Assembly: GCF_023283985.1 (NCBI RefSeq)
Contig: NZ_JAKIKU010000013.1
Location: forward strand, 49,511-113,510
Origin: Shewanella electrodiphila
Lineage (GTDB): Bacteria > Pseudomonadota > Gammaproteobacteria > Enterobacterales > Shewanellaceae
Reading direction: 5' to 3'
Length of the DNA stretch: 64,000 nucleotides
Positions 43,605-52,274 of this stretch are shown piece by piece. The position numbers were made by a program, and so were the translations under genes. Positions within the stretch are counted from its first letter, which is position 1, and every line of letters starts with the position of its first letter. The notes beneath the pieces are model-generated. The model was given only the letters and a program-made list of their open reading frames with translations. It had not been told where the DNA came from and searched no databases.

Positions 43605-44630
43605 ATGAAAGCATTAAGCAAATTAAAGCCTGAAGAAGGCATCTGGATGGTGGATGCACCTAAGCCAGAAATGGGTCATAACGACCTATTGATTAAAATC
43701 CGCAAAACCGCCATTTGTGGCACTGATGTTCATATCTACAACTGGGATGAATGGTCACAAAATACTATTCCTGTACCTATGGTTGTTGGCCACGAATATG
43801 TCGGTGAAGTGGTTGATATGGGCCAAGAGGTCCGCGGCTTTACTGTTGGCGACCGTGTTTCAGGTGAAGGCCATATTACTTGTGGTCATTGCCGTAACTG
43901 TCGTGGCGGCCGCACTCATTTATGCCGTAACACTTCTGGTGTTGGTGTAAACCGTGATGGCGCCTTTGCTGAATACTTGGTTATCCCTGCATTTAATGCA
44001 TTCAAAATTCCTGATGATATCTCTGATGATTTAGCGTCTGTATTTGACCCATTTGGTAATGCAGTACACACAGCACTATCATTTGATGTTGTTGGTGAAG
44101 ATGTATTAATTACTGGTGCAGGTCCTATCGGCATTATGGCGGCTGCAGTATGTAAGCACGTTGGCGCACGTCATGTGGTCATTACTGATGTGAATGAATA
44201 TCGCCTCGATTTAGCCCGCAAAATGGGTGCGACTCGCGCAGTTAACGTTGCCAAAGAAGATCTTAAAGATGTCATGAATGATTTGGGCATGACAGAAGGC
44301 TTTGATGTTGGCCTAGAAATGTCTGGTGTGCCATCAGCGTTTCATTCTATGCTCGATACCATGAATCACGGCGGCAAAATTGCCATGCTGGGTATTCCTG
44401 GTGGTGAAATGGCTATTGATTGGAGTAAAGTTATCTTTAAAGGACTTATCCTTAAAGGTATTTATGGCCGAGAAATGTTTGAAACTTGGTACAAAATGGC
44501 CAGCCTTATTCAATCTGGTTTAGATTTATCGCCAATTATCACTCATCATTTCGCAATTGATGACTTCCAACAAGGCTTTGATGCTATGCGTTCGGGCCAA
44601 TCAGGAAAAGTGATTTTAAACTGGGATTAA
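43605..44630 (+). CDS. tdh: L-threonine 3-dehydrogenase
   Basis: NAD-dependent, zinc-containing medium-chain dehydrogenase, 341 residues as in E. coli. Catalytic zinc ligands in AICGTDVHIY and GHEYVGEVV, structural zinc in CGHCRNCRGGRTHLC, NAD-binding GAGPIGIMAA. Makes 2-amino-3-ketobutyrate, which Kbl cleaves. The second of two adjacent ATGs is used (MKALSKLKPEEGIWM), matching E. coli. It ends at a terminator-like hairpin. Confidence 0.97.
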   Translation: MKALSKLKPEEGIWMVDAPKPEMGHNDLLIKIRKTAICGTDVHIYNWDEWSQNTIPVPMVVGHEYVGEVVDMGQEVRGFTVGDRVSGEGHITCGHCRNCRGGRTHLCRNTSGVGVNRDGAFAEYLVIPAFNAFKIPDDISDDLASVFDPFGNAVHTALSFDVVGEDVLITGAGPIGIMAAAVCKHVGARHVVITDVNEYRLDLARKMGATRAVNVAKEDLKDVMNDLGMTEGFDVGLEMSGVPSAFHSMLDTMNHGGKIAMLGIPGGEMAIDWSKVIFKGLILKGIYGREMFETWYKMASLIQSGLDLSPIITHHFAIDDFQQGFDAMRSGQSGKVILNWD

Positions 44631-44658
44631 TTCCCGATTATAAATTGCCGCAATAATA

Positions 44659-44687
44659 AAGGGGTTGTATCTATACAGCCCCTTATT
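44659..44687 (+). terminator. Terminator of kbl-tdh
   Basis: AAGGGG-TTGTAT-CT-ATACAG-CCCCTT stem of 12 pairs including a G-T, followed by ATTAG. Located 29 bases after tdh. Confidence 0.75.
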
Positions 44688-44737
44688 AGATACTTCAGTT
44701 ATCTTCTTAATCTCATTTCAAACAGCAGCGGTATAGC

Positions 44738-45046
44738 ATGAGCACTTTCAAGCACCTTTCAATTAACGAACTTATCCATATGACAGCAGAATCTGATGAT
44801 ATCCAAATCGTCGATATTCGTGATGCGACCAGTTATGCTGCTGGTCATATTAAGACTTCTATTCATCTCACCAATGAAAACATTGCCAACGTTATTGCTG
44901 ATGCAGATATGGATAAACCACTTGTCGTGGTGTGTTATCACGGTATTAGTAGTCAAGGTGCGGCTGGGTATCTTATCGAACAAGGCTTTGATGACGTTTA
45001 TAGTCTTGATGGCGGTTTTACCGCTTGGAGTGAAGCGCACGCATGA
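44738..45046 (+). CDS. glpE: Thiosulfate sulfurtransferase GlpE (rhodanese)
   Basis: 102 residues, single rhodanese domain. Active-site loop VVVCYHGISSQGAA puts the catalytic Cys in the expected CYHGxSS loop of GlpE. IVDIRDATSYAAGHIKTSIH is the N-terminal CH2A-type motif. It transfers sulfane sulfur from thiosulfate to cyanide or thioredoxin in vitro. It overlaps glpG by four bases (ATGA), as in the E. coli glpEGR unit, though glpR is absent here. Confidence 0.94.
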   Translation: MSTFKHLSINELIHMTAESDDIQIVDIRDATSYAAGHIKTSIHLTNENIANVIADADMDKPLVVVCYHGISSQGAAGYLIEQGFDDVYSLDGGFTAWSEAHA

Positions 45047-45882
45047 TTGAAATCGGCCAACTACCCCACGCAAGAGCAGCGCAAGCCTTTATCGACTACT
45101 TAAAAGGTCTAGATATTGAGTGCGTGCCTATCGTAAATGAGCATGGTGTAGCATTGGTCGTTTATCAACAAGATAAAGCTGAGCAAGCTCGCTATGAATT
45201 TGAGCAGTTTAAACAAAATCCATATCAGAAAAAGTATTTAGAAGCCTCGTGGGACAATGGTTCCACTCAAACCAAACTAGATTACGGTTCCTCTTCCTTA
45301 GGGCTGATTCAACAGTTCATTACTGGAGCAGGACCACTCACTTTAGTTACCTTTTTTGTATGTGTTGCCGTTTTTGCTGCAATGAACCTTGGTTTTGCTA
45401 ACCAAGTTTTCAGCCAATTATCATTTTTTGGTGCGGTGCCAAACAGCGACTTTAGCCAAGTATGGCGCGTATTCACCCCGAGCTTGATGCATTTCTCAGC
45501 GATGCATCTTCTCTTCAATTTACTCTGGTGGTGGTATTTAGGCGGTAAAATTGAAACCAAACTCGGCACTCGGCCATTAATGATTCTATTACTTGTAGCA
45601 GGCAGTCTGCCCAGCTTAGTCCAGTACATGATGACGGGGCCAAACTTTGGTGGTTTATCAGGCGTAGTATACGCCGTGGTTGGTTACACCTGGATTATGG
45701 GCCAACGTGCACCAGAGTCTGGCATCGGCATTCCAAATAGCTACATGACATTTATGTTGATTTGGTTAGTACTTGGTTTTACCGATCTACTCGGCATGCC
45801 TATAGCGAACGGAGCTCATATTGGTGGCTTGCTTGTGGGGTTAGCTCAAGGGGCATTTGATAGTCGTAAACGATCCAGATAA
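45043..45882 (+). CDS. glpG: Rhomboid intramembrane serine protease GlpG
   Basis: 279 residues. A ~75-residue cytosolic N-terminal domain is followed by six membrane helices. Catalytic Ser is in GGLSGVVYAVVGY, catalytic His in GAHIGGLLVGL; the L1-loop region has HFSAMHLLFNLLWWWYLGG. It cleaves transmembrane segments of other proteins in the inner membrane. Translation is coupled to glpE. Confidence 0.96.
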   Translation: MIEIGQLPHARAAQAFIDYLKGLDIECVPIVNEHGVALVVYQQDKAEQARYEFEQFKQNPYQKKYLEASWDNGSTQTKLDYGSSSLGLIQQFITGAGPLTLVTFFVCVAVFAAMNLGFANQVFSQLSFFGAVPNSDFSQVWRVFTPSLMHFSAMHLLFNLLWWWYLGGKIETKLGTRPLMILLLVAGSLPSLVQYMMTGPNFGGLSGVVYAVVGYTWIMGQRAPESGIGIPNSYMTFMLIWLVLGFTDLLGMPIANGAHIGGLLVGLAQGAFDSRKRSR

Positions 45883-45922
45883 CGACTAAATTATCGCTAT
45901 CTTGAACACCACTAAAGCGCTG

Positions 45923-46021
45923 TTAAACAATAAAATAAGCAACCCAAAATATCAGCGCTCCAAAGGTTGCCCCTGAGATAAAAGCCATCGTCGTTGAGGA
46001 GTTTTGTATAGTTCGTTTCAT
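45923..46021 (-). CDS. 32-residue single-helix membrane protein
   Basis: Reads MKRTIQNSSTTMAFISG then ATFGALIFWVAYFIV and stop. AAGGAAG lies 5 bases before the ATG, a strong ribosome site. The basic N-terminus followed by one hydrophobic helix is typical of small inner-membrane proteins that act as subunits or regulators of larger complexes. It lies between glpG and elbB, transcribed in the same direction as elbB. I do not recognise a family. Confidence 0.6.
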   Translation of the reverse strand: MKRTIQNSSTTMAFISGATFGALIFWVAYFIV

Positions 46022-46141
46022 ATTGCTTCCTTGCTTATGACTAATTGAGTTAACCTGACTTCAGATAAATATTTATCAGTATTTATCTGAAGTTTGGTGC
46101 TTGAAGCGGTTTATGTTTATACCAAATTGCTACTAAGCTGA

Positions 46142-46795
46142 CTATGTCATCTTTAAAACCTGATCCACTAACTTTTCTATTCCTATATTTGCGTCAGCAA
46201 TAGAATTCGCCAACATATAGGCCGGTGTTGAAACAACAAGATTATCCATATCAACCACAATATCTTCCACTGTTGCATCAACATGCTGCCCACCCATTTC
46301 GGTATAGGCTTGCGCAGTACCAGAATCATTACCAATGGTGCCTTTAACGCCACTTTTAAAAATAGCTGGCATCATCACTGGTGCAATACACATAAAACCC
46401 ATCGGCTTTTTAGCTAAGGCAAATTCTTGAATAAAGGATTCAACCTCAGGATGCAATTTGCTAGCGCTACCAGCAACGGCAAAATCACATAGGTTTTTAG
46501 CTGCCCCAAAACCACCAGGTACAATAAGTGCGTCAAATTCGCTAATATTAAGCTCGGTAATATTACTCACTTCACCACGAGCTAATCGGGCAGATTCCTG
46601 AAGTACATTGCGCGTTTCTTCAGCGCTAACTTCCCCATTTAAATGATTTACGACGTGCATTTGTTCAATATCAGGTGCAAAACATTGATAGTTCACACAT
46701 GCTTTAGATAAAGCCAATAGCGTTAATACCGATTCATGGATTTCTGCGCCATCATAAACACCGCACCCACTGAGTAGTACTGCAATATTTTTCAT
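46142..46795 (-). CDS. elbB: Isoprenoid biosynthesis glyoxalase ElbB
   Basis: 217 residues of the DJ-1/PfpI superfamily. LLSGCGVYDGAEIHE is the signature N-terminus with the conserved Glu. ALIVPGGFGAAKNL and the nucleophile elbow MGFMCIAPVMMP supply the catalytic Cys. It has weak glyoxalase activity in E. coli and a genetic link to lycopene yield; the physiological role is unsettled. AAAGGA stands 6 bases before the ATG. Divergent from polA across a long AT-rich gap. Confidence 0.95.
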   Translation of the reverse strand: MKNIAVLLSGCGVYDGAEIHESVLTLLALSKACVNYQCFAPDIEQMHVVNHLNGEVSAEETRNVLQESARLARGEVSNITELNISEFDALIVPGGFGAAKNLCDFAVAGSASKLHPEVESFIQEFALAKKPMGFMCIAPVMMPAIFKSGVKGTIGNDSGTAQAYTEMGGQHVDATVEDIVVDMDNLVVSTPAYMLANSIADANIGIEKLVDQVLKMT

Positions 46796-47180
46796 TTCTG
46801 ATCCTTTGAATAGCGATTAATTTAACTTTTTTTAAACAAATCTATTGATCTGATTAAAAAACATGCTAACTTAGTTTCTCGAATTTGTTTCACGGTTTAA
46901 AAACTGTACCAAATAATCGAGTAAATCAATAAGAATATTAAAAAAGTCCACATATTCGGAATATTTTTTAAAACTACAATTTAACTCACAAAAATATTAA
47001 AAAACGTAAAAAATCATAAAGTTAAGAGTTTTATTCCCAGTCGTAATTAAAACCACCTTAGATGATAAATTAATTCACTCACAGACTTATCCACAGGCTG
47101 AGGGTTAATTTTCCGTGGCCGAAAATCCTTGTATGTGGCATTCTAAGGCCATCTCAGAATACTGAACATGAAAATAGACT
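46796..47180. other. AT-rich divergent region between elbB and polA, with a DnaA box
   Basis: Very A/T-rich, with runs of AAAAATATTAAAAAACG type and no reading frame. A perfect DnaA box TTATCCACA is at 47087-47095, 86 bases before polA. A single box may link polA expression to DnaA or be chance. No clear sigma-70 pair is assigned. Confidence 0.4.
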
Positions 47181-49943
47181 ATGCCAACAATCCCCAATAA
47201 CCCACTCGTCCTTGTGGATGGTTCTTCTTATCTTTATCGCGCATTTTATGCACCACCACATTTGACTAATTCTAAAGGCGAAGCAACTGGTGCTGTTTAC
47301 GGTGTAGTCAACATGCTTCGTAGCTTAATGAGCCGATATAACCCAAGTCATATTGCAGTTATATTCGATGCAAAGGGCAAAACATTTCGTAATGACATGT
47401 ATAGCGAATATAAAGCTCAGCGCCCACCAATGCCTGATGACTTACGCAGTCAAATTGAACCTTTGCATGCCATCATTCACGCCTTAGGTTTGCCATTAAT
47501 CTGTATTCCAGGTGTTGAAGCTGATGATGTCATTGGTACTATTGCGCTTAAGGCCAGTAAAGAAGGTCGAGCAACCCTGATTAGTACGGGTGATAAAGAT
47601 ATGGCTCAACTTGTTGATGAGCATGTCACCTTAATTAACACCATGACAGATACCATAATGGGACCAGCTGAAGTCACTGAAAAATTTGGTGTCGGACCAG
47701 AACTCATTATTGACCTGCTTGCCATGATGGGTGATAAAGCCGATAACATTCCGGGCTTACCTGGCGTTGGTGAAAAAACGGCATTAGCAATGCTAACGGG
47801 TGTAGGTGGAGTCGATAAGCTTATTGCAAATCCAGAAAGCGTTTTAGATGTGACTTTCCGTGGTTCTAAAACCATGCCTAAAAAGATTGAAGACAATAAA
47901 GAGATGCTGCAACTCTCATACGATCTCGCCACAATCAAAACAGATGTGGAATGGGATGATGATTGGGCACCATTAGAGATTAAGCCGCAAAACCGTGATG
48001 AGCTGGTTAAATTATTTGGCGAAATGGAGTTCAAACGTTGGTTAGCCGAAGTATTAGATAATAAATCAGGCTTCTCAGCTGCTAATTCAAGCACAACAAC
48101 TGAAGACACTCCACCAGCCGCTCCAACAATTGAAGCAGAATACGAAACGATTCTTACTGAAGCCGATTTAGCTAAATGGGTTGCTAAATTATCTAAAGCG
48201 GACTTAATTGCTGTAGATACAGAAACCACCAGCCTAAATTATATGGAAGCGAAGCTCGTCGGTATCTCTTTCGCTGTCGAAATCGGAAAAGCCGCATACC
48301 TGCCATTGACCCATGATTATTTAGATGCACCAGAACAACTCCCTGTTGAATACGCGCTAGAACAATTAAGACCTATATTAGAAAGTGATAGCATCAAAAA
48401 AGTGGGTCAAAACCTTAAGTATGACATCAGCATCTTTGCTAATGCAGGCGTTTCACTTAAAGGTGTCCGTTTTGATACGATGCTCGAATCATACGTATTT
48501 AACTCAGTAGCATCTCGTCATGATATGGACGGTTTGGCACTTAAATATTTAGGCCACAAAAATATCAGTTTTGAAGAAATCGCAGGTAAAGGGGCTAAAC
48601 AACTCACCTTTAATCAAATCGATTTAGACACGGCCAGCCCTTATGCTGCTGAAGATGCTGACATCACCCTTCGATTACATGAGCACCTATGGCCAAGAGT
48701 AGAAAAAGAACCTTCTCTTACATCTGTATTTAATGAGCTTGAATTACCGCTTATTCAAGTCTTGTCAGATATCGAACGTCAAGGTGTATTAATTGATAGC
48801 ATGTTACTAAGTCAGCAAAGTGATGAATTGGCACAGAAGATTGATGAGCTTGAAACCAAAGCCTATGACATTGCTGGCGAGAAGTTTAACTTAAGCTCTC
48901 CTAAGCAGTTACAAGCTTTGTTTTTTGAAAAACTCGGATACCCGATCATCAAAAAAACCCCAAAAGGTGCGCCGTCAACTGCTGAGGATGTACTCATTGA
49001 GCTTGCATTAGACTACCCACTACCAAAGCTGATTTTACAACACAGAAGCCTGTCTAAACTTAAAAGCACTTATACTGATAAGCTACCGTTAATGGTGAAC
49101 TCAGAAACGGGTCGTGTGCATACCAGTTATCACCAAGCGAATGCGGCCACGGGGCGTTTATCATCAAGCGAGCCAAATTTGCAAAACATCCCAATTCGAA
49201 CTGAAGAAGGTCGCCGCATTAGACAAGCCTTTATCGCCCCTGAAGGTCGTAAAGTGTTAGCTGCCGATTATTCTCAAATCGAGCTGCGCATTATGGCGCA
49301 CCTTTCACAAGACGAAGGGTTATTAACCGCCTTTGCCGAGAATAAAGATATTCATAAAGCCACAGCAGCTGAGGTATTTGGTGTTCACTTTGAAGAAGTG
49401 ACCACCGAGCAAAGACGCCGTGCCAAAGCGGTTAACTTTGGTTTGATTTACGGTATGTCAGCCTTTGGTTTAGCAAAGCAATTAGATATTCCGCGTAAGG
49501 AAGCACAAACTTATATCGATACTTATTTTGCCCGTTACCCTGGTGTCCTTAAATATATGGAAGACACCCGTGCATTAGCGGCTGAAGTCGGTTACGTAGA
49601 AACACACTATGGCAGACGTTTATACCTTCCTGATATTAAGGATAGAAATGCTATGCGCCGCCAAGCTGCTGAACGAGCAGCGATTAACGCACCAATGCAA
49701 GGTACGGCTGCAGACATCATCAAAAAAGCCATGATTAATATTGATCAATGGATCAAGAATGACACCCATGGTGAAATCACTATGATGATGCAGGTTCACG
49801 ATGAATTAGTTTTTGAAGTCGAAGAAGCGCAAGCTGAGTCACTTAAAGCAAAAGTGTGCGAATTGATGGCACAAGCGGCCACTTTAGATGTCACCCTATT
49901 AGCAGAAGCAGGTCTTGGTGATAACTGGGATGAAGCTCATTAA
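47181..49943 (+). CDS. polA: DNA polymerase I
   Basis: 920 residues with all three domains. The 5' nuclease (1-~300) has LVDGSSYLYRAFYA, GVEADDVIGT and STGDKDMAQL. The 3'-5' exonuclease (~320-510) keeps its acidic residues in AVDTETTSL, GQNLKYDISIF and YAAEDADITL, so proofreading should be active. The polymerase (~530-920) has motif A AADYSQIELRIMAHLS, the O-helix RRRAKAVNFGLIYGMSAFGL and motif C QVHDELVFEV. It joins Okazaki fragments and fills repair gaps. Neighbours spf and engB are as in E. coli. Confidence 0.98.
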   Translation: MPTIPNNPLVLVDGSSYLYRAFYAPPHLTNSKGEATGAVYGVVNMLRSLMSRYNPSHIAVIFDAKGKTFRNDMYSEYKAQRPPMPDDLRSQIEPLHAIIHALGLPLICIPGVEADDVIGTIALKASKEGRATLISTGDKDMAQLVDEHVTLINTMTDTIMGPAEVTEKFGVGPELIIDLLAMMGDKADNIPGLPGVGEKTALAMLTGVGGVDKLIANPESVLDVTFRGSKTMPKKIEDNKEMLQLSYDLATIKTDVEWDDDWAPLEIKPQNRDELVKLFGEMEFKRWLAEVLDNKSGFSAANSSTTTEDTPPAAPTIEAEYETILTEADLAKWVAKLSKADLIAVDTETTSLNYMEAKLVGISFAVEIGKAAYLPLTHDYLDAPEQLPVEYALEQLRPILESDSIKKVGQNLKYDISIFANAGVSLKGVRFDTMLESYVFNSVASRHDMDGLALKYLGHKNISFEEIAGKGAKQLTFNQIDLDTASPYAAEDADITLRLHEHLWPRVEKEPSLTSVFNELELPLIQVLSDIERQGVLIDSMLLSQQSDELAQKIDELETKAYDIAGEKFNLSSPKQLQALFFEKLGYPIIKKTPKGAPSTAEDVLIELALDYPLPKLILQHRSLSKLKSTYTDKLPLMVNSETGRVHTSYHQANAATGRLSSSEPNLQNIPIRTEEGRRIRQAFIAPEGRKVLAADYSQIELRIMAHLSQDEGLLTAFAENKDIHKATAAEVFGVHFEEVTTEQRRRAKAVNFGLIYGMSAFGLAKQLDIPRKEAQTYIDTYFARYPGVLKYMEDTRALAAEVGYVETHYGRRLYLPDIKDRNAMRRQAAERAAINAPMQGTAADIIKKAMINIDQWIKNDTHGEITMMMQVHDELVFEVEEAQAESLKAKVCELMAQAATLDVTLLAEAGLGDNWDEAH

Positions 49944-50001
49944 TATGCCCATTTGATCCTGCCTTTAAGCAGGAAAATAAGCTGTTTCACTTTAAGAAAT
50001 A

Positions 50002-50041
50002 AACAATCCCGTAGTTTTGCAACTATGGGATTGTTGTTTTT
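50002..50041 (+). terminator. Terminator of polA
   Basis: AACAATCCC...GGGATTGTT outer stem continued inward by GTAGTT/AACTAT pairing, followed by GTTTTTAG. 59 bases after polA. Confidence 0.85.
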
Positions 50042-50083
50042 AGGCCTAAAAAACACCAACAAGGTGAAAAATACACCTTCAAA

Positions 50084-50099
50084 TGTGGCAAACTTCACA
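50084..50099. promoter_or_regulatory. CRP-binding site upstream of spf
   Basis: TGTGG-CAAACT-TCACA matches the CRP consensus TGTGA-N6-TCACA with one mismatch, within AAATGTG...CACATTAT. The centre is about 71 bases before the spf start. Confidence 0.65.
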
Positions 50100-50162
50100 T
50101 TATTGTTCATTTTTACAAAATACAGTTTTTCATTTTAAGGCTAATGAAGTATTATTCTCTGC

Positions 50163-50273
50163 GTAGGGTACAGAGGTTAAGATGTTCCATCTTTCAGACC
50201 TTTTATTTCACTAGAAATAGTGACAAGCCGAATTATGGCGCTTCAGCATCTTAATATGCTGGAGCTTTTTTTT
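50163..50273 (+). ncRNA. spf: Spot 42 small RNA
   Basis: The 5' portion GTAGGGTACAGAGGTTAAGA and the following CTTTCAGACCTTTTA segment match E. coli Spot 42 almost base for base, including the unstructured targeting regions. The middle diverges, and the terminator CTTCAGCAT-N6-ATGCTGGAG with seven T differs from the E. coli hairpin. TATTAT at 50150-50155 is the -10. Spot 42 represses secondary-carbon and respiratory genes through Hfq. The polA-spf-engB order is conserved from E. coli. Confidence 0.95.
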
Positions 50274-50339
50274 GCCTAAAACTTAATTTAGAGTAAATAC
50301 TTTAAAAAAGATTAAAAAACGATTATCATATTGTTATTG

Positions 50340-50444
50340 AGCGTCATCGATGAGTAGGTGACACTTGAGTCTTGTTGAATTTAGCTTCTCCCCAAAAGAG
50401 CTAATTTTTTATAACCGGTGACAATATGTCGTCGGTTTTTTTTT
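50340..50444 (+). ncRNA. Candidate small RNA with two tandem terminators
   Basis: Between spf and engB, two successive terminator-like hairpins occur: TAGCTTCT...AGAGCTA followed by ATTTTTT (50382-50410), and AACCGGTGAC-N5-GTCGTCGGTT followed by seven or more T (50413-50444). Spot 42 already has its own terminator at 50273 and engB ends from the other side with its own hairpin at 50498, so these appear to end a separate transcript starting near 50340. No reading frame or known RNA family is recognised. The 5' end is a guess. Confidence 0.45.
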
Positions 50445-50497
50445 GTTTAGACGCAGCACTCTCCCACTAAAACCTCTAATGCACAAAGCTTGAGCAT

Positions 50498-50539
50498 AAA
50501 AAAACCGCTAAGTTTATTTATATAAACTCAACGGTTTTT
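50498..50539 (-). terminator. Terminator of engB
   Basis: On the minus strand, AAAACCG, then GAGTTTATATAAATAAACTTA, then CGGTTTTTTT: a long stem ending in a T run 31 bases after the engB stop. Confidence 0.85.
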
Positions 50540-50569
50540 GTTAATAAAAGACTGCAGGCCTATCGTTTC

Positions 50570-51232
50570 TTATTCCGAATCTTGTTCAGCTTGCTTCTCT
50601 GCTTCAGTTAGCCAACTTGGGTTGCACCACTCGTTAAGAATGCCCAACACTTTTGGTTTACCGGTTCCTTTTAAGGATGAAAACGGCTCTACTTTGACCC
50701 AGTCACCAAACTCAGCCAACTCTTTACGCACAGCGTTAACCGTTTTCATTTTAACGTTTTGTGCGAGCTTATCTGATTTAGTCAGCAAGGCTAATACTGG
50801 TATTTCACTTAACACTGCCCATTCAATCATTTGCAGATCTAAATCTTTTAGGGGATGACGAATATCCATTAACACAACTACACCGCTTAAACAGGTGCGT
50901 TCTTGCAAATATTCACCAAGGGCTTTTTGCCATTTGTTCTTTAATGCCAATGGCACTTTTGCAAAACCATAACCTGGTAAATCGACGAGTCGACGGTTTT
51001 CATCTAATTCAAATACATTGATAAGTTGAGTACGACCAGGGGTTTTACTGGTTCTTGCCAAGCCTTTTTGCTCGGTCAAAGCGTTGAGAGCACTAGACTT
51101 ACCCGCATTGGATCGCCCAGCAAACGCAATTTCTACACCGGTATCACCAGGAAGATACTGATCAAGATGCGCAATGTCTGGCGCACTAATTAAAAACTTG
51201 GTTTTTCGAAAATCTATACGCGTTTCTGACAC
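50570..51232 (-). CDS. engB: Ribosome biogenesis GTP-binding protein EngB (YihA/YsxC)
   Basis: Essential GTPase for 50S subunit assembly and division. 220 residues. G1 AGRSNAGKSSALN, G2 Thr in SKTPGRTQLINVF, G3 DLPGYGFA, G4 LTKSDKL, G5 near FSSLKGTGK. I chose the GTG at 51232 since GGAG lies 7 bases upstream and the protein then begins like E. coli YihA (conserved FLISAPDIAHL). The longer frame from TTG 51244 has no site. Confidence 0.96.
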   Translation of the reverse strand: MSETRIDFRKTKFLISAPDIAHLDQYLPGDTGVEIAFAGRSNAGKSSALNALTEQKGLARTSKTPGRTQLINVFELDENRRLVDLPGYGFAKVPLALKNKWQKALGEYLQERTCLSGVVVLMDIRHPLKDLDLQMIEWAVLSEIPVLALLTKSDKLAQNVKMKTVNAVRKELAEFGDWVKVEPFSSLKGTGKPKVLGILNEWCNPSWLTEAEKQAEQDSE

Positions 51233-51399
51233 GATTTGCTCCAATAAATTTGGGGTAATACCTTAATTATGTAAGATTTGCTTACTTTTCCACATTTTCG
51301 TGTAAAATATTAGCCTGATCACAGTTTGTAGATTTTACCACGCTTGCGGGTCTTCCTAGTAAGCTCAGGACAATAAATTAAACAAGAAGTTGGAACGCC

Positions 51400-52020
51400 A
51401 TGAAAAAGTTAGCTCTTGCGCTGTCTGTATTTGCCGCTATATCAACGCCTGCAATCGCTGAAGGTGATGTGGAAGCGGGTAAAACTAAATCAGTTATGTG
51501 TTCTGCCTGTCACGGTGTTGACGGTAACAGCATTGCCCCTATTTGGCCTAAATTGGCCGGACAGCACGCATCTTATCTAGAAAAACAATTACATGATTTC
51601 CAAGCGGCAGCTAAAAGCGGCGGCAAAGAAGGTCGTAATGATCCTACCATGACTGGTATGTCAATAGCGTTATCTGAACAAGATATTAAAGATGTTTCTG
51701 CATATTATGCAAGTCAAACACAAACAGTTGCTGATGTAGCCAATGTGCCAGCTGAAGGTGAAGCCCTTTATAAAGGCGGCGACATGGCTCGCGGTATCAC
51801 TTCATGTATGGCATGTCATGGACCAGATGGCAAAGGCGGCGAACTTGCCGGCTTCCCAGCTATTGGTGGTCAGCATGCTGATTACATCAAAATTCAGTTA
51901 ACTAAGTTCCGTGATACAAATCGTAACAACGACCTGAATGGCATGATGCAAGATGTTTCTAAAAAGTTATCTGACAGTGATATTGAAGTATTATCTCAAT
52001 ATATTTCAAGTCTTAAGTAA
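51400..52020 (+). CDS. Dihaem cytochrome c4
   Basis: Periplasmic electron carrier of 206 residues with signal peptide (KKLALALSVFAAISTPAIA). There are two class I c-type domains, each with a CxxCH haem site: CSACHGVDGNS (about residue 35) and CMACHGPDGKG (about 130). Axial Met is supplied in each half (MTGMSIALSEQD; GMMQDVSKKLSD). In Shewanella-type bacteria it can donate electrons to cbb3 oxidase or other terminal reductases. It sits between engB (divergent) and the Csr RNA and ends at its own terminator. Confidence 0.95.
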   Translation: MKKLALALSVFAAISTPAIAEGDVEAGKTKSVMCSACHGVDGNSIAPIWPKLAGQHASYLEKQLHDFQAAAKSGGKEGRNDPTMTGMSIALSEQDIKDVSAYYASQTQTVADVANVPAEGEALYKGGDMARGITSCMACHGPDGKGGELAGFPAIGGQHADYIKIQLTKFRDTNRNNDLNGMMQDVSKKLSDSDIEVLSQYISSLK

Positions 52021-52046
52021 TTTTTTCTTCATATTTAAATGAAGCT

Positions 52047-52072
52047 AAAAGGGTGATTATTCACCCTTTTTT
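52047..52072 (+). terminator. Terminator of the cytochrome c4 gene
   Basis: AAAAGGGTGA-TTAT-TCACCCTTTT followed by TT, 27 bases after the stop. Confidence 0.93.
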
Positions 52073-52171
52073 ACAACCCCAAGTTGACGTTTACGTAAAC
52101 TTAATAACATTCATGCTTGACAGAGATCACGTATTTAGGGTTAAATAGCCCCGTACCGAGATGAACCCAGC

Positions 52172-52203
52172 TGTAAGAACAAAAATATTAATTCCATCTT
52201 ACA
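52172..52203. promoter_or_regulatory. Candidate UvrY/GacA-type site upstream of the Csr RNA
   Basis: TGTAAG and CTTACA, the half-sites of GacA/UvrY boxes, are present as an inverted pair but separated by 20 bases rather than the usual 6. They lie about 70-100 bases before the estimated RNA start. The spacing makes this tentative. Confidence 0.35.
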
Positions 52204-52274
52204 GATTTCGGATACGTTTACATTTAAGATATAAGAATAAAATTAATAAATAACAATAATATAAATAAGACCAC

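Noticed and set aside
44759..45073. Overlapping frames on both strands across glpE
   Set aside because: Alternative frames of the rhodanese gene with no motifs of their own.
47606..48229. 207-codon minus-strand frame
   Set aside because: Shadow of polA; low-complexity Ser-rich product and no start site.
52089..52100. GTTTACGTAAAC palindrome after cytochrome c4
   Set aside because: Perfect 12-mer but no matching partner or known regulator consensus identified; short palindromes of this AT-rich type are common.
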